The notes: a model not told the origin generated them from the sequence alone. A DNA stretch of 64,000 nucleotides from Aplectana chamaeleonis (GCA_029168955.1 JAPDOI010001870.1:62001-126000); one strand, 5' to 3'. Positions 11,001-26,700 are shown, counted from the stretch's first letter. Numbers and translations: made by a program.

Positions 11001-14000
11001 CTTTCCACGACGTCCTGATGGTGTCAGAAGATGCTTTATGCACTTGGCACGACCTTGGCAGGACGTCCTGATGACGTCATCAGATGCCCTATGTACTTTA
11101 CATGACATCCTGATGACGCCATCAGATGCCTTATGTACTTTACATGACATCCTGATGAAGTCATCAGATGCCCTATGTACTTTACATGACATCCTGATGA
11201 CGTCATCAGATGCCCCATGTACTTTACATGACACCCTGATGACGTCATCAGATGCCCTATGTACTTTACATGACACCCTGATGACGTCATCAGATGCCCT
11301 ATGCACTTTACATGACATCCTGATGACGTCATCGGATGCCCTATGTACTTTACATGACATCCTGATGACGTCATCAGATGCCCTATGTACTTTGCATGAC
11401 ATCCTGATGACGTCATCAGATGCCCTGTGTACTTTACATGACACCTTGATGACGTCATCAGATGCCCTATGTACTTTACATGACACTCTGATGACGTCAT
11501 CAGATCCCCTATGTACTTTACATGACACCCTGATGACGTCATCAGATGCCCTATGTACTTTACATGACACCCTGATGACGTCATCAGATGCCCTATGTTC
11601 TTTACATGACACCCTGATGACGTCAGCAGATGCCCTATGTACTTAACATGACACCCTGATGACGTCATCAGATGCCCTATGTACTTTACATGACACCCTG
11701 ATGACGTCATCAGATGCCCTATGTACTTTACATGACACCCTGATGACGTCATCAGATGCCCTGTGTACTTTACATGACACCCTGATGACGTCATCAGATG
11801 CCCTATGTACTTTACATGACACCCTGATGACGTCATCAGATGCCCTGTGTACTTTACATGACACCCTGATGACGTCATCGGATGCCCTGTGTACTTTACA
11901 TGACACCCTGATGACGTCATCGGATGCCCTGTGTACTTTACATGACCCCCTGATGACGTCATCGGATGCCCTGTGTACTTTACATGACACCCTGATGACG
12001 TCATCGGATGCCCTGTGTACTTTACATGACACCCTGATGACGTCATCAGATGCCCTATGTACTTTACATGACACCCTGATGACGTCATCAGATGCCCTGT
12101 GTACTTTACATGACACCCTGATGACGTCATCAGATGCCCTGTGTACTTTACATGACACCCTGATGACGTCATCAGATGCCCTATGTACTTTACATGACAC
12201 CCTGATGACGTCATCAGATGCCCTATGTACTTTACATGACACCCTGATGACGTCATCAGATGCCCTGTGTACTTTACATGACACCCTGATGACGTCATCA
12301 GATGCCCTATGTACTTTACATGACACCCTGATGACGTCATCAGATGCCCTATGTTCTTTACATGACACCCTGATGACGTCATCAGATGCCCTATGTTCTT
12401 TACATGACACCCTGATGACGTCATCAGATGCCCTATGTTCTTTACATGACACCCTGATGACGTCATCAGATGCCCTATGTACTTTACATGACATCCTGAT
12501 GACGTCATCAGATGCCCTATGTACTTTACATGACACTCTGATGACGTCATCAGATGCCCTATGTACTTTACATGACACCCTGATGACGTCATCAGATGCC
12601 CTATGTACTTTACATGACACCTGATGACGTCATCAGATGCCCTATGTACTTTACATGACACCCTGATGACGTCATCAGATGCCCTATGTACTTTACATGA
12701 CACCCTGATGACGTCATCAGATGCCCTATGTACTTTACATGACACCCTGATGACGTCATCAGATGCCCTATGTACTTTACATGACACCCTGATGACGACA
12801 TCAGATGCTCCTATGTACTTTACATGACACCTGATGACGTCATCAGATGCCCTATGTACTTTACATGACACCCTGATGACGTCATCAGATGCCCTATGTT
12901 CTTTACATGACACCCTGATGACGTCATCAGATGCCCTATGTACTTTACATGACACCCTGATGACGTCATCAGATGCCCTATGTACTTTACATGACACTCT
13001 GATGACGTCATCAGATGCCCTATGTACTTTACATGACACTCTGATGACGTCATCAGATGCCCTATGTACTTTACATGACACCCTGATGACGTCATCAGAT
13101 GCCCTATGTACTTTACATGACACCCTGATGACGTCATCAGATGCCCTATGTTCTTTACATGACACCCTGATGACGTCATCAGATGCCCTATGTTCTTTAC
13201 ATGACACCCTGATGACGTCATCAGATGCCCTGTGTTCTTTACATGACACCCTGATGACGTCATCAGATGCCCTATGTACTTTACATGACACCCTGATGAC
13301 GTCATCAGATGCTCCATGTACTTTACATGACACCCTGATGACGTCATCAGATGCCCTGTGTACTTTACATGACACCCTGATGACGTCATCAGATGCCCTA
13401 TGTACTTTACATGACACCCTGATGACGTCATCAGATGCCCCATCTACTTTACATGAGACCCTCATGACGTCATCAGATGCCCTATGTACTTTACATGACA
13501 CCCTGATGACGTCATCAGATGCCCTATGTACTTTTACATGACACCTGATGACGTCATCAGATGCCCTATGTACTTTACATGACACCTGATGACGTCATCA
13601 GATGCCCTATGTACTTTACATGACACCTGATGACGTCATCAGATGCCCTATGTACTTTACATGACACCCTGATGACGTCATCAGATGCCCTGTGTACTTT
13701 ACATGACACCCTGATGACGTCATCAGATGCCCTATGTACTTTACATGACACCCTGATGACGTCATCAGATGCCCTGTGTACTTTACATGACACCCTGATG
13801 ACGTCATCAGATGCCCTATGTACTTTACATGACACCCTGATGACGTCATCAGATGCCCTATGTACTTTACATGACACCCTGATGACGTCATCAGATGCCC
13901 TATGTACTTTACATGACACCCTGATGACGTCATCAGATGCCCTATGTTCTTTACATGACACGCTGATGACGTCATCAGATGCCCTATGTACTTTACATGA

Positions 14001-14738
14001 CACCGTGATGACGTTATCAGATGCCCTATGTAGTTTGCATGACACTCTGATGACGTCATCAGATGCCCTATGTACTTTACATGACACCCTGATGACGTCA
14101 TCAGATGCCCTATGTACTTTACATGACACCCTGATGACGTCATCAGATGCCCTATGTACTTTACATGACACCCTGATGACGTCATCAGATGCCCTATGTA
14201 CTTTACGCGACACCTGATGACGTCATCAGATCCCCTGTGTACTTTACATGACACCCTGATGACGTCATCAGATGCCCTATGTACTTTACATGACACCCTG
14301 ATGACGTCATCAGATGCCCTATGTACTTTACATGACACCCTGATGACGTCATCAGATGCCCTATGTACTTTACATGACACCCTGATGACGTCATCAGATG
14401 CCCTGTGTACTTTACATGACACCCTGATGACGTCATCAGATGCCCTATGTACTTTACATGACACCCTGATGACGTCATCAGATGCCCTATGTACTTTACA
14501 TGACACCCTGATGACGTCATCAGATGCCCTATGTACTTTACATGACACCTGATGACGTCATCAGATGCCCTATGTACTTTACATGACACCCTGATGACGT
14601 CATCAGATGCCCTGTGTACTTTACATGACACCCTGATGACGTCATCAGATGCCCTATGTACTTTACATGACACCCTGATGACGTCATCAGATGCCCTATG
14701 TACTTTACATGACACCCTGATGACGTCATCAGATGCCC
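11001..14738 (-). repeat. 42-bp satellite, block B, with a CRE palindrome in nearly every monomer
   Basis: About 89 head-to-tail 42-bp monomers, read on the plus strand as TGATGACGTCATCAGATGCC followed by CTATGTACTTTACATGACAC and CC. Each carries the 16-bp perfect palindrome CTGATGACGTCATCAG, containing the CREB/ATF site TGACGTCA. Variation is mostly A/G in CTRTGT, A/T in TACTTT versus TTCTTT, and rare 41-bp copies lacking one C (near 12,617, 12,829, 13,586, 13,625, 14,213, 14,547). Its reverse complement aligns with block C, hence the minus assignment. The edge at 11.0-11.1 kb is diverged. The long ORFs on both strands are by-products of the period. Confidence 0.95.
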
Positions 14739-17700
14739 TGGAACGTCGTGAAAAGTGTATCAGGTTTCTGATAACGTCATGGGGACGCCGTGAAAAGTGT
14801 ATCAGGTTTCTGATAACGTCATGGGGACGCCGTGAAAAGTGCTTCGGGCTTCTGATGACGTCATCGGAACGTCGTGAAAAGTGCTTCGGGCTTCTGATGA
14901 CGTCATCGGAACGTCGTGAAAAGTGTATAGGGTTTCTGATAACGTCATGGGGACGCCGTGAAAAGTGCTTCGGGCTTATGATGACGTCATCGGAACGTCG
15001 TGAAAAGTGCTTCGGGCTTCTCATGACGTCATCGGGACGCCGTGAAAAGTGCTTCGGGCTTCTCATGACGTCATCGAGACGTCGTGAAAAGTGTATCGGG
15101 TTTCTGATAACGTCATGGGGACGCCGTAGTGCTTCTGGGCTTCTCGCGACGTCATCACCGACGTCGAAAATGCGTATCGGGCTTGATGATGACGAGACGT
15201 CGAAAAGTGTATCGGCTTGATGACGTCATCGGACGCCGTAGTGCTTCAGGCTTGCGACGTCATCGAGACGTCGTGAAAAAGTGTATCGGGCTCTGATGAC
15301 GTCATCGCACGGACGCCGTGAAAAGTGCTTCGGCTTCCCTATGACGTCATCGAGACGTCGTGAAAAGTGTATCGGGTTTCTGATAACGTCATGACGCCGT
15401 GAAAAGTGCTTCGGGCTTCTCATGACGTCATCGAGACGTCGTGAAAAGTGTATCGGGCTTCTGATGACGTCATCGGGACGTCGTGAAAAGTGTATCGGGC
15501 TTCTGATGACGTCATCGGGACGCCGTGAGAAGTGCTTCGGGCTTCTGATGACGTCATCGAGGACGCCGTGAAAAGTGCTTCGGGCTTCTGATAACGTCAT
15601 GGGGACGCCGTGAAAGTGCTTCCGGGCTTCTGATGACGTCATCGGGAACGTCGTGAAAAGTGTATCGGGTTTCTGATAACGTCATGGGACGCCGTGAAAA
15701 GTGCTTCAGGGTTCTGATAACGTCATGGGACGCCGTGAAAAGTGTGTCGGGTTTCTGATAACGTCATGGGGACGCCGTGAAAAGTGCTTCGGGTTCTGAT
15801 AATGCGTCATCGGGACGTCGTGAAAAGTGCTTCGGGCTTCTGATAACGTCATCGGGACGTCGTGAAAAGTGCATCGGGTTTCTGATAACGTCATGGGGAC
15901 GCCGTGAAAAGTGCTTCGGGTTTCTGATAACGTCATGAGGACGCCGAGAAAAGTGCTTCGGGTTTCTGATAACGTCATGGGGACGCCGTGAAAAGTGCTT
16001 CGGGCTTCTGATGACGTCAACGGAACGTCGTGAAAAGTGTATCGGGTTTCTGATAACGTCATGGGGACGCCGTGAAAAGTGCTTCGTGTTTCTGATAACG
16101 TCATGGTGACGCCGAGAAAAGTGCTTCGGGTTTCTGATAACGTCATGGGGACGCCGTGAAAAGTGCTTCGGGTTTCTGATAACGTCATGGGGACGCCGTG
16201 AAAAGTGCTTCGGGCTTCTGATGACGTCATCGGGACGTCGTGAAAAGTGCATCGGGTTTCTGATAACGTCATCGGGGACGCCGTGAAAAGTGCTTCGGGC
16301 TTCTGATAACGTCATCGGGACGCCGTGAAAGTGCTTCGGGTTTCTGATAACGTCATCGGGACGTCGTGAAAAGTGCTTCGGGTTTCTGATAACGTCATCG
16401 GGACGTCGTGAAAGGTGCTTGGGGTTGCTGATCACGTCATGGGGCCGCCGTGAAAAGTGCTTCGGGCTTCTGATAACGTCATCGGGAAGTCGTGAAAAGT
16501 GCTTCGGGCTTCTGATGACTTCATCGGGACGTCGTGAAAAGTGTATCGGGTTTCTGATAACGTCATGGGGACGCGGTGAAAAGTGCTACGGGTTCCTGAT
16601 AACGTCATGGGGACGCCGAGAAAAGTGTGTCGGGTTTCTGATAACGTCAACGGAACGTCGTGAAAAGTGTATCGGGTTTCTGATAACGTCATGGGGACGC
16701 GGTGAAAAGTGCTACGGGTTCCTGATAACGTCATGGGGACGCCGAGAAAAGTGTGTCGGGTTTCTGATAACGTCATGGGGACGCCGTGAAAAGTGTATCG
16801 GGTTTCTGATAACGTCATCGGGAAGTCGTGAAAAGTGCTTCGGGCTTCTGATGACGTCATCGGGACGTCGAGAAAAGTGCTTCGGGTTTCTGATGACGTC
16901 ATCGGGACGTCGTGAAAAGTGCTTCGGGTTTCTGATAACGTCATGGGGACGCCGTGAAAAGTGCTTCGGGCTTCTGATGACGTCATCGGGACGTCGTGAA
17001 AGTGCTTCGGGTTTCTGATGACGTCATCGGGACGTCGTGAAAAGTGTGTCGGGTTTCTGATAACGTCATGGGGACGCCGTGAAAAGTGTATCGGGTTTCT
17101 GATAACGTCATCGGGACGTCGTGAAAAGTGCTTCGGGCTTCTGATGACGTCATCGGGACGTCGTGAAAAGTGTATCGGGTTTCTGATAACGTCATGGGGA
17201 CGCGGGGAAAAGTGCTTCGGGCTTCTGATGACGTCATCGGAACGTCGTGAAAAGTGCTTCGGGCTTATGATGACGTCATCGGGACGTCGTGAAAATTGTA
17301 TCGGGCTTCTGATGACGTCATCGGGACGCCGTGAAAAGTGCTTCGGGCTTCTCATGACGTCATCGAGACGTCGTGAAAAGTGCTTCGGGCTTCTCATGAC
17401 GTCATCGGGACGTCGTGAAAAGTGCTTCGGGCTTCTGATAACGTCATGGGGACGCCGTGAAAAGTGCTTCGGGATTATGATGACGTCATCGGAACGTCGT
17501 GAAAAGTGCTTCGGGCTTCTGATGACGTCATCGGGACGTCGTGAAAAGTGCTTCGGGCTTCTGATGACGTCATCGGGACGTCGTGAAAAGTGCTTCGGGC
17601 TTCTGATGACGTCATCGGGACGTCGTGAAAAGTGCTTCGGGCTTCTGATGACGTCATCGGGACGTCATGAAAAGTGCTTCGGGTTTCTGATGACGTCATC

Positions 17701-20700
17701 GGGACGTCGTGAAAAGTGCTTCGGGCTTCTGATGACGTCGTCGGGACGTCGCGAGAAGGGCTTCGGGTTTCTGATGACGTCATTGGGATGTCGTGAAAAG
17801 TGCTTCGGGCTTCTGATGACGTCATCGGGACGTCGCGAAAAGTGCTTCGGGCTTCTGATGACGTCATTTGTACGTCGTGAAAGGTGCTTCGGGCTTCTGA
17901 TGACGTCATCGGGATGTCGTGAAAAGTGTATCGGGCATCTGATAACGTCATCGGGAAGTCGCGAAAAGTGCGTGAGGCTTCTGATGACGTCATCGGGAAC
18001 GCCGTGAAAAGTGCTTCAGGCTTCTGATGACGTCATCGGGACGTCGTGAAAAGTGCTTCGCTTCTGATGACGTCATCGGGACGTCGTGAAAAAAGTGCTT
18101 CGGGCTTCTGATAACGTCATGGGGACGCGTCGTGAAAAGTGCTTCGGGCTTCTGATGACGTCATCGGACGTCGTGAAAAGTGCTTCGGGCTTCTGATGAC
18201 GTCATCGGGACGTCGTGAAAAAGTGCTTCGGGCTTCTGATGACGTCATCGGGACGTCGTGAAAAGTGCTTCGGGCTTCTGATGACGTCATCGGGACGTCG
18301 TGAAAAAGTGCTTCGGGTTTCTGATGACGTCATCGGGACGCCGTGAAAGTGTAATCGGGCTTCTGGTACGTCATCGGGACGTCGTGAAAGTGCTTCGGAC
18401 TTCTGATGACGTCATCGGGACGTCGTGAAAAGTGCTTCGGGCTTCTGATGACGTCATCGGGACGTCGTAAAAAGTGCATCGGGTTTCTGATAACGTCATG
18501 GGGACGCCGTGAAAAGTGCTTCAGACTTCTGATGACGTCATCGGGACGTCGTGAAAAGTGCTTCGGGCTTCTGATGACGTCATCGGGACGTCGAAAATTG
18601 TATCGGGTTTCTGATAACGTCATGGGGACGCCGTGAAAAGTGCTTCGGGCTTCTCATGACGTCATCGAGACGTCGTGAAAGGTGCTTCGGGCTTCTGATG
18701 ACGTCATCGGGACGTCGTGAAAAGTGCTTCGGGCTTCTGATGACGTCATCGGGACGTCGTGAAAAGTGCTTCGGGCTTCTGATGACGTCATCGGGACGTC
18801 GTGAAAAGTGCTTCGGGCTTCTGATGACGTCATCGGGACGTCGTGAAAAGTGCTTCGGGCTTCTGATGACGTCATCGGGACGTCCTGAAAAGTGCTTCGG
18901 GCTTCTGATGACGTCATCGGGACGTCGTGAAAAGTGCTTCGGGCTTCGGATGACGTCATCGGGTAGTCGTGAAAAGTGCTTCGAGCTTCTGATGACGTCA
19001 TCGGGACGTCGTGAAAAGTGCATCGGGTTTCTGGTAACGTCATGGGGACGCCGTGAAAAGTGCATCGGGTTTCTGATAACGTCGTGGGAACGCCGCGTAA
19101 AGTGCTTCAGGCTTCTGATTGCGTCATCGGGACGTCGTGAAAAGTGCTTCGGGCTTCTGATGACGTCATCGGGACGCCGCTAAAAGTGCATCGGGTTTCT
19201 GATAACGTCATCGGGACGTCGTGAAAAGTGCATCGGGTTTCTGATGACGTCATCGGGACGTCGTGAAAAGTGCTTCGGGCTTATGATGACGTCATCGGAA
19301 CGTCGTGAAAAGTGTATCGGGTTTCTGATAACGTCATGGGGACGCCGTGAAAAGTGCTTCGGGCTTCTGATGACGTCATCGGGACGTCGTGAAAAGTGCT
19401 TCGGGCTTCTGATGACGTCATCGGGACGTCGTGAAAAGTGCTTCGGGCTTCTGATGACGTCATCGGGACGTCGTGAAAAGTGCTTCGGGCTTCTGATGAC
19501 GTCATCGGGACGTCGTGAAAAGTGTATCGGGTTTCTGATAACGTCATGGGAACGCCGTGTAAAGTGCTTCAGACTTCTGATGACGTCATCGGAACGTCGT
19601 GAGAAGTGCTTCGGGCTTCTCATGACGTCATCGGGACGTCGTGAAAATTGTATCGGGTTTCTGATAACGTCATGGGGACGCCGTGAAAAGTGCTTCGGGC
19701 TTCTCATGACGTCATCGAGACGTCGTGAAAGGTGCTTCGGGCTTCTGATGACGTCATCGGGACGTCGTGAAAAGTGTATCGGGTTTCTGATAACGTCATG
19801 GGGACGCGGGGAAAAGTGCTTCGGGCTTCTGATAACGTCATGGGAACGCCGTGTAAAGTGCTTCAGGCTTCTGATGACGTCATCGGGACGTCGTGAAAAG
19901 TGCATCAGGTTTCTGATAACGTCATGGGGACGCCGTGAAAAGTGCTTCGGGCTTCTCATGACGTCATCGGGACGTCGTGAAAAGTGCTTCGGGCTTTTGA
20001 TGACGTCGTCGGGACGCCGTGAAAAGTGCATCGGGTTTCTGATGACGTCATCAAGACGTCGTGAAAAGTGTATCGGGCATCTGATAACGTCATCGGGAAG
20101 TCGCGAAAAGTGCGTGGGGCTTCTGATGACGTCATCGGGATGTCGTGAAAAGTGTATCGGGCATCTGATAACGTCATCGGGAAGTCGCGAAAAGTGCGTG
20201 GGGCTTCTGATGACGTCATCGGGATGTCGTGAAAAGTGTATCGGGCATCTGATAACGTCATCGGGAAGTCGCGAAAAGTGCATCGGGTTTCTGATGACGT
20301 CATCAAGACGTCGTGAAAAGTGGATCGGGCATCTGGTAACGTCATCGGGACGTCGTGAAAAGTGCTAAGGGCTTCTGATGACGTCATCAAACCGGCGTGA
20401 AAAGTGCTTTGGGCTTATGATGACGTCATCGGGACGTCGTGAAAAGTGCTTCGGGCTTCTGATAACGTCATCGGGACGTCGTGAAAAGTGCTTCGGGCCT
20501 CTGATGGCGTCATCAGGACGCCCCGAAAAGGGCCTTGGGCTTCTGATAACATCATCGGGACGTCGTGAAAAGTGCTTCCGGGCTTCTGATGACGTCATCG
20601 GGACGTCGTGAAAAGTGCTTCGGGCTTCTGATGACGTCATCGGGACGTCGTGAAAAAGTGCTTCGGGTTTCTGATGACGGCATGGGGACGCCGTGAAAAG

Positions 20701-23700
20701 TGCTTCGGGCTTCTGATGACGTCATCGGGGCGTCGTGAAAAGTGCTTCGGGCTTCTGATGACGTCATCGGGACGTCGTGAAAAGTGCTTCGGGCTTCTGT
20801 TGACGTCATCGACACGTCGTCAAAAGTGTATCGGGCTTCTGATGACGTCATCGGGACGCCGTTAAAAGTGCTTCGGGCTTTTGATGACGTCATCGGGACG
20901 TCGTGAAAAGTGCTTCGGGCTTCTGATGACGTCATCGGGACGTCGTGAAAAGTGCTTCGGGCTTCTGATGACGTCATCGGGACGTCGTGAAAAGTGCTTC
21001 GGGCTTCTGATGACGTCATCGGGACGTCGTGAAAAGTGCTTCGAGCTTCTGATAACGTCATCGGGACGTCGTGAAAAGTGCATCGGGTTTCTGATAACGT
21101 CGTGGGAACGCCGTGTAAAGTGCTTCAGGCTTCTGATGACGTCATCGGGACGTCGTGAAAAGTGCTTCGGGCTTCTGATGACGTCATCGGGACGTCGTGA
21201 AAAGTGCTTCGAGCTTCTGATGACATTATCGGGACGTCGTGAAAAGTGTATCGGGTTTCTGATAACGTCATGGGGACGCGGGGAAAAGTGCTTCGGGCTT
21301 ATGATGACGTCATCGGGACGTCGTGAAAAGTGTATTGGGCTTCTGATGACGTCATCGGGACGCCGTGAAAAGTGCTTCGGGCTTCTCATGACGTCATCGA
21401 GACGTCGTGAAAAGTGTATCGGGCTTCTGATGACGTCATCGGGACGCCGTGAAAAGTGCTTCGGGCTTCTCATGACGTCATCGAGACGTCGTGAAAAGTG
21501 CTTCGGGCTTCTGATGACGTCATCGGGACGTCGTGAAGTGCTTCGGGCTTCTGATGACGTCATCGGGACGTCGTAAAAAGTGCACCGGGTTTCTGATAAC
21601 GTCATGGGAACGCCGCGTAAAGTGCTTCAGACTTCTGATGACGTCATCGGGACGTCGTGAAAAGTGCTTCGGGCTTCTGATGACGTCATCGGAACGTCGT
21701 GAAAAGTGCTTCGGGCTTATGATGACGTCATCGGGACGTCGTGAAAAGTGTATCGGGTTTCTGATAACGTCATCGGGACGTCGTGAAAAGTGCTTCGGGC
21801 TTCTGATGACGTCATCGGGACGTCGTGAAAAGTGCTTCGGGCTTCTGATGACGTCATCGGGACGCCGTGAAAAGTGCTTCGGGCTTCTCATGACGTCATC
21901 GAGACGTCGTGAAAAGTGTATCGGGTTTCTGATAACGTCATGGGGACGCCGTGAAAAGTGCTTCGGGCTTCTCATGACGTCATCGAGACGTCGTGAAAAG
22001 TGTATCGGGCTTCTGATGACGTCATCGGGACGCCGTGAAAAGTGCTTCGGGTTTCTGATAACGTCATGGGGACGCCGTGAAAAGTGCTTCGGGCTTCTGA
22101 TGACGTCATCGAGACGTCGTGAAAAGTGCTTCGGGCTTCTGATGACGTCATCGGGACGTCGTAAAAAGTGCATCGGGTTTCTGATAACGTCATGGGAACG
22201 CCGTGTAAAGTGCTTCAGACTTCTGATGACGTCATCGGGACGTCGTGAAAAGTGCTTCGGGCTTCTGATGACGTCATCGGGACGTCGTGAAAAGTGCTTC
22301 GGGCTTCTGATGACGTCATCGGGACGTCGTGAAAAGTGTATCGGGTTTCTGATAACGTCATGGGAACGCCGTGTAAAGTGCTTCAGACTTCTGATGACGT
22401 CATCGGGACGTCGTGAAAAGTGCTTCGGGCTTCTGATGACGTCATCGGGACGTCGTGAAAAGTGTATCGGGTTTCTGATAACGTCATGGGGACGCCGTGA
22501 AAAGTGCTTCGGGCTTCTCATGACGTCATCGAGACGTCGTGAAAGGTGCTTCGGGCTTCTGATGACGTCATCGGGACGTCGTGAAAAGTGCTTCGGGCTT
22601 CTGATGACGTCATCGGGACGTCGTGAAAAGTGCTTCGGGCTTCTGATGACGTCATCGGGACGTCGTGAAAAGTGCTTCGGGTTTCTGGTAACGTCATGGG
22701 GACGCCGTGAAAAGTGCTTCGGGCTTCTGATGACGTCATCGGGACGTCGTGAAAAGTGCTTCGGGCTTCTGATGACGTCATCGGGACGTCGTGAAAAGTG
22801 CTTCGGGCTTCTGATGACGTCATCGGGACGTCGTGAAAAGTGCTTCGGGCTTCTGATGACGTCATCGGGACGTCGTGAAAAGTGCTTCGGGTTTCTGATG
22901 AAGTCATCGGGAAGTCGCGAAAAGTGCGTGGGGCTTCTGATGACGTCATCGGGATGTCGTGAAAAGTGTATCGGGCATCTGATAACGTCATCGGGAAGTC
23001 GCGAAAAGTGCGTGGGGCTTCTGATGATGTCATCGGGACGCCGTGAAAAGTGCATCGGGTTTCTGATGACGTCATCAAGACGTCGTGAAAAGTGTATCGG
23101 GCATCTGATAACGTCATCGGGACGTTGTGGAAAGTGCTTCGGGCTTCTGATGACGTCATCGGGACGTCGTGAAAAGTGTATCGGGTTTCTGATAACGTCA
23201 TGGGGACGCGTGAAAAGTGCTTCGGGCTTCTGATGACGTCATCGGGACGTCGTGAAAAAGTGCTTCCGGGCTTCTGATGACGTCATCGGAGCGCCGTGAA
23301 AAGTGCTTCGGGTTTCTGATAACGTCATGGGGACGCCGTGAAAAGTGCTTCGGGCTTCTGATGACGTCATCGGGACGTCGTGAAGTGCTTCGGGCTTCTG
23401 ATGACGTCATCGGGACGTCGTAAAAAGTGCACCGGGTTTCTGATAACGTCATGGGAACGCCGTGTAAAGTGCTTCAGACTTCTGATGACGTCATCGGGAC
23501 GTCGTGAAAAGTGCTTCGGGCTTCTGATGACGTCATCGGGACGTCGTGAAAAGTGCTTCGGGCTTCTGATGACGTCATCGGGACGCCGTGAAAAGTGCTT
23601 CGGGCTTCTCATGACGTCATCGAGACGTGGTGAAAGGTGCTTCGGGCTTCTGATGACGTCATCGGGACGTCGTGAAAAGTGTATCGGGTTTCTGATAACG

Positions 23701-26700
23701 TCATGGGGACGCGGGGAAAAGTGCTTCGGGCTTCTGATGACGTCATCGGAACGTCGTGAAAAGTGCTTCGGGCTTCTCATGACGTCATCGAGACGTCGTG
23801 AAAAGTGCTTCGGGCTTCTGATGACGTCATCGGGACGTCGTGAAGTGCTTCGGGCTTCTGATGACGTCATCGGGACGTCGTAAAAAGTGCATCGGGTTTC
23901 TGATAACGTCATGGGAACGCCGTGTAAAGTGCTTCAGACTTCTGATGACGTCATCGGGACGTCGTAAAAAGTGCTTCGGGCTTCTGATGACGTCATCGGG
24001 ACGTCGTGAAAAGTGCTTCGGGCTTCTGATGACGTCATCGGGACGTCGTGAAAAGTGTATCGGGTTTCTGATAACGTCATGGGGACGCGGGGAAAAGTGC
24101 TTCGGGCTTCTGATGACGTCATCGGAACGTCGTGAAAAGTGCTTCGGGCTTATGATGACGTCATCGGGACGTCGTGAAAAGTGTATTGGGCTTCTGATGA
24201 CGTCATCGGGACGCCGTGAAAAGTGCTTCGGGCTTCTCATGACGTCATCGAGACGTCGTGAAAAGTGTATCGGGCTTCTGATGACGTCATCGGGACGCCG
24301 TGAAAAGTGCTTCGGGCTTCTCATGACGTCATCGAGACGTCGTGAAAAGTGCTTCGGGCTTCTGATGACGTCATCGGGACGTCGTGAAGTGCTTCGGGCT
24401 TCTGATGACGTCATCGGGACGTCGTGTAAAGTGCTTCGGGTTTCTGATAACGTCATGGGGACGCGGTGAAAAGTGCTTCGGGCTTCTGATGACGTCATCG
24501 GAACGTCGTGAAAAGTGCTTCGGGCTTATGATGACGTCATCGGGACGTCGTGAAAAGTGTATCGGGTTTCTGATAACGTCATGGGAACGCCGTGTAAAGT
24601 GCTTCAGACTTCTGATGACGTCATCGGAACGTCGTGAGAAGTGCTTCGGGCTTCTCATGACGTCATCGGGACGTCGTGAAAATTGTATCGGGTTTCTGAT
24701 AACGTCATGGGGACGCCGTGAAAAGTGCTTCGGGCTTCTCATGACGTCATCGAGACGTCGTGAAAGGTGCTTCGGGCTTCTGATGACGTCATCGGGACGT
24801 CGTGAAAAGTGCTTCGGGCTTCTGATGACGTCATCGGGACGTCGTGAAAAGTGCTTCGGGCTTCTGATGACGTCATCGGGACGTCGTGAAAAGTGTATCG
24901 GGTTTCTGATAACGTCATGGGGACGCGGGGAAAAGTGCTTCGGGCTTCTCATGACGTCATCGAGACGTCGTGAAAAGTGTATCGGGCTTCTGATGACGTC
25001 ATCGGGACGCCGTGAAAAGTGCTTCGGGTTTCTGATAACGTCATGGGGACGCCGTGAAAAGTGCTTCGGGCTTCTGATGACGTCATCGGGACGTCGTGAA
25101 GTGCTTCGGGCTTCTGATGACGTCATCGGGACGTCGTAAAAAGTGCACCGGGTTTCTGATAACGTCATGGGAACGCCGTGTAAAGTGCTTCAGACTTCTG
25201 ATGACGTCATCGGGACGTCGTGAAAAGTGCTTCGGGCTTCTGATGACGTCATCGGGACGTCGTGAAAAGTGCTTCGGGCTTCTGATGACGTCATCGGGAC
25301 GTCGTGAAAAGTGTATCGGGTTTCTGGTAACGTCATGGGGACGCCGTGAAAAGTGCTTCGGGCTTATCATGACGTCATCGGGACGTCGTGAAAAGTGCTT
25401 CGGGCTTCTGATGACGTAATCGGGACGTCGTGAAGTGCTTCGGGCTTCTGATGACGTCATCGGGACGTCGTAAAAAGTGCATCGGGTTTCTGATAACGTC
25501 ATGGGAACGCCGTGTAAAGTGCTTCAGACTTCTGATAACGTCATGGGGACGCCGTGAAAAGTGCTTCGGGTTTCTGATAACGTCATGGGGACGCCGTGAA
25601 AAGTGCTTCGGGCTTCTGATGACGTCATCGGGACGTCGTGAAAAGTGCATCGGGTTTCTGATAACGTCATGGGGACGCCGTGAAAAGTGCTTCGGGTTTC
25701 TGATAACGTCATGGGGACGCCGAGAAAAGTGCTTCGGGTTTCTGATAACGTCATGGGGACGCCGTGAAAAGTGCTTCGGGCTTCTGATAACGTCATCGGG
25801 ACGTCGTGAAAAGTGCTTCGGGCTTCTGATGACGTCTTCGGGACGTCGTGAAAAGTGCTTCGGTCTTCTGGTGACGTCATCGGGACGTCGTGAAGTGCTT
25901 CGGGCTTCTGATGACGTCATCGGGACGTCGTGAAAAGTGTATCGGGTTTCTGATAACGTCATGGGGACGCGGGAAAAAGTGCTTCGGGCTTCTCATGACG
26001 TCATCGGGACGTCGTGAAAATTGTATCGGGTTTCTGATAACGTCATGGGGACGCCGTGAAAAGTGCTTCGGGATTATGATGACGTCATCGGAACGTCGTG
26101 AAAAGTGCTTCGGGCTTCTCATGACGTCATCGGGACGTCGTGAAAATTGTATCGGGCTTCTGATGACTTCATCGGGACGCCGTGAAAAGTGCTTCGGGCT
26201 TCTCATGACGTCATCGAGACGTCGTGAAAAGTGCTTCGGGCTTCTGATGACGTCATTGGGACGTCGTGAAAAGTGCTTCGGGCTTCTGATGACGTCATCG
26301 GGACGTCGTGAAAAGTGCTTCGGGCTTCTGATGACGTCATCGGGACGTCGTGAAAAGTGTATCGGGTTTCTGATAACGTCATGGGGACGCGGGGAAAAGT
26401 GCTTCGGGCTTCTCATGACGTCATCGAGACGTCGTGAAAAGTGTATCGGGCTTCTGATGACGTCATCGGGACGCCGTGAAAAGTGCTTCGGGTTTCTGAT
26501 AACGTCATGGGGACGCCGTGAAAAGTGCTTCGGGTTTCTGATAACGTCATGGGGACGCCGATAAAAGTGCTTCGGGTTTCTGATAACGTCATGGGGACGC
26601 CGTGAAAAGTGCTTCGGGCTTCTGATGACGTCAACGGGACGCCGTGAAAAGTGCTTCGGGCTTCTGATGACGTCAACGGGACGTCGTGAAAAGTGTATCG

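Noticed and set aside
11036..13585. 849-residue ORF and others with MTSSDALCTLHDTL-type repeats
   Set aside because: Same artefact of a 42-bp tandem repeat. Single-base indels switch frames freely without an obvious effect.
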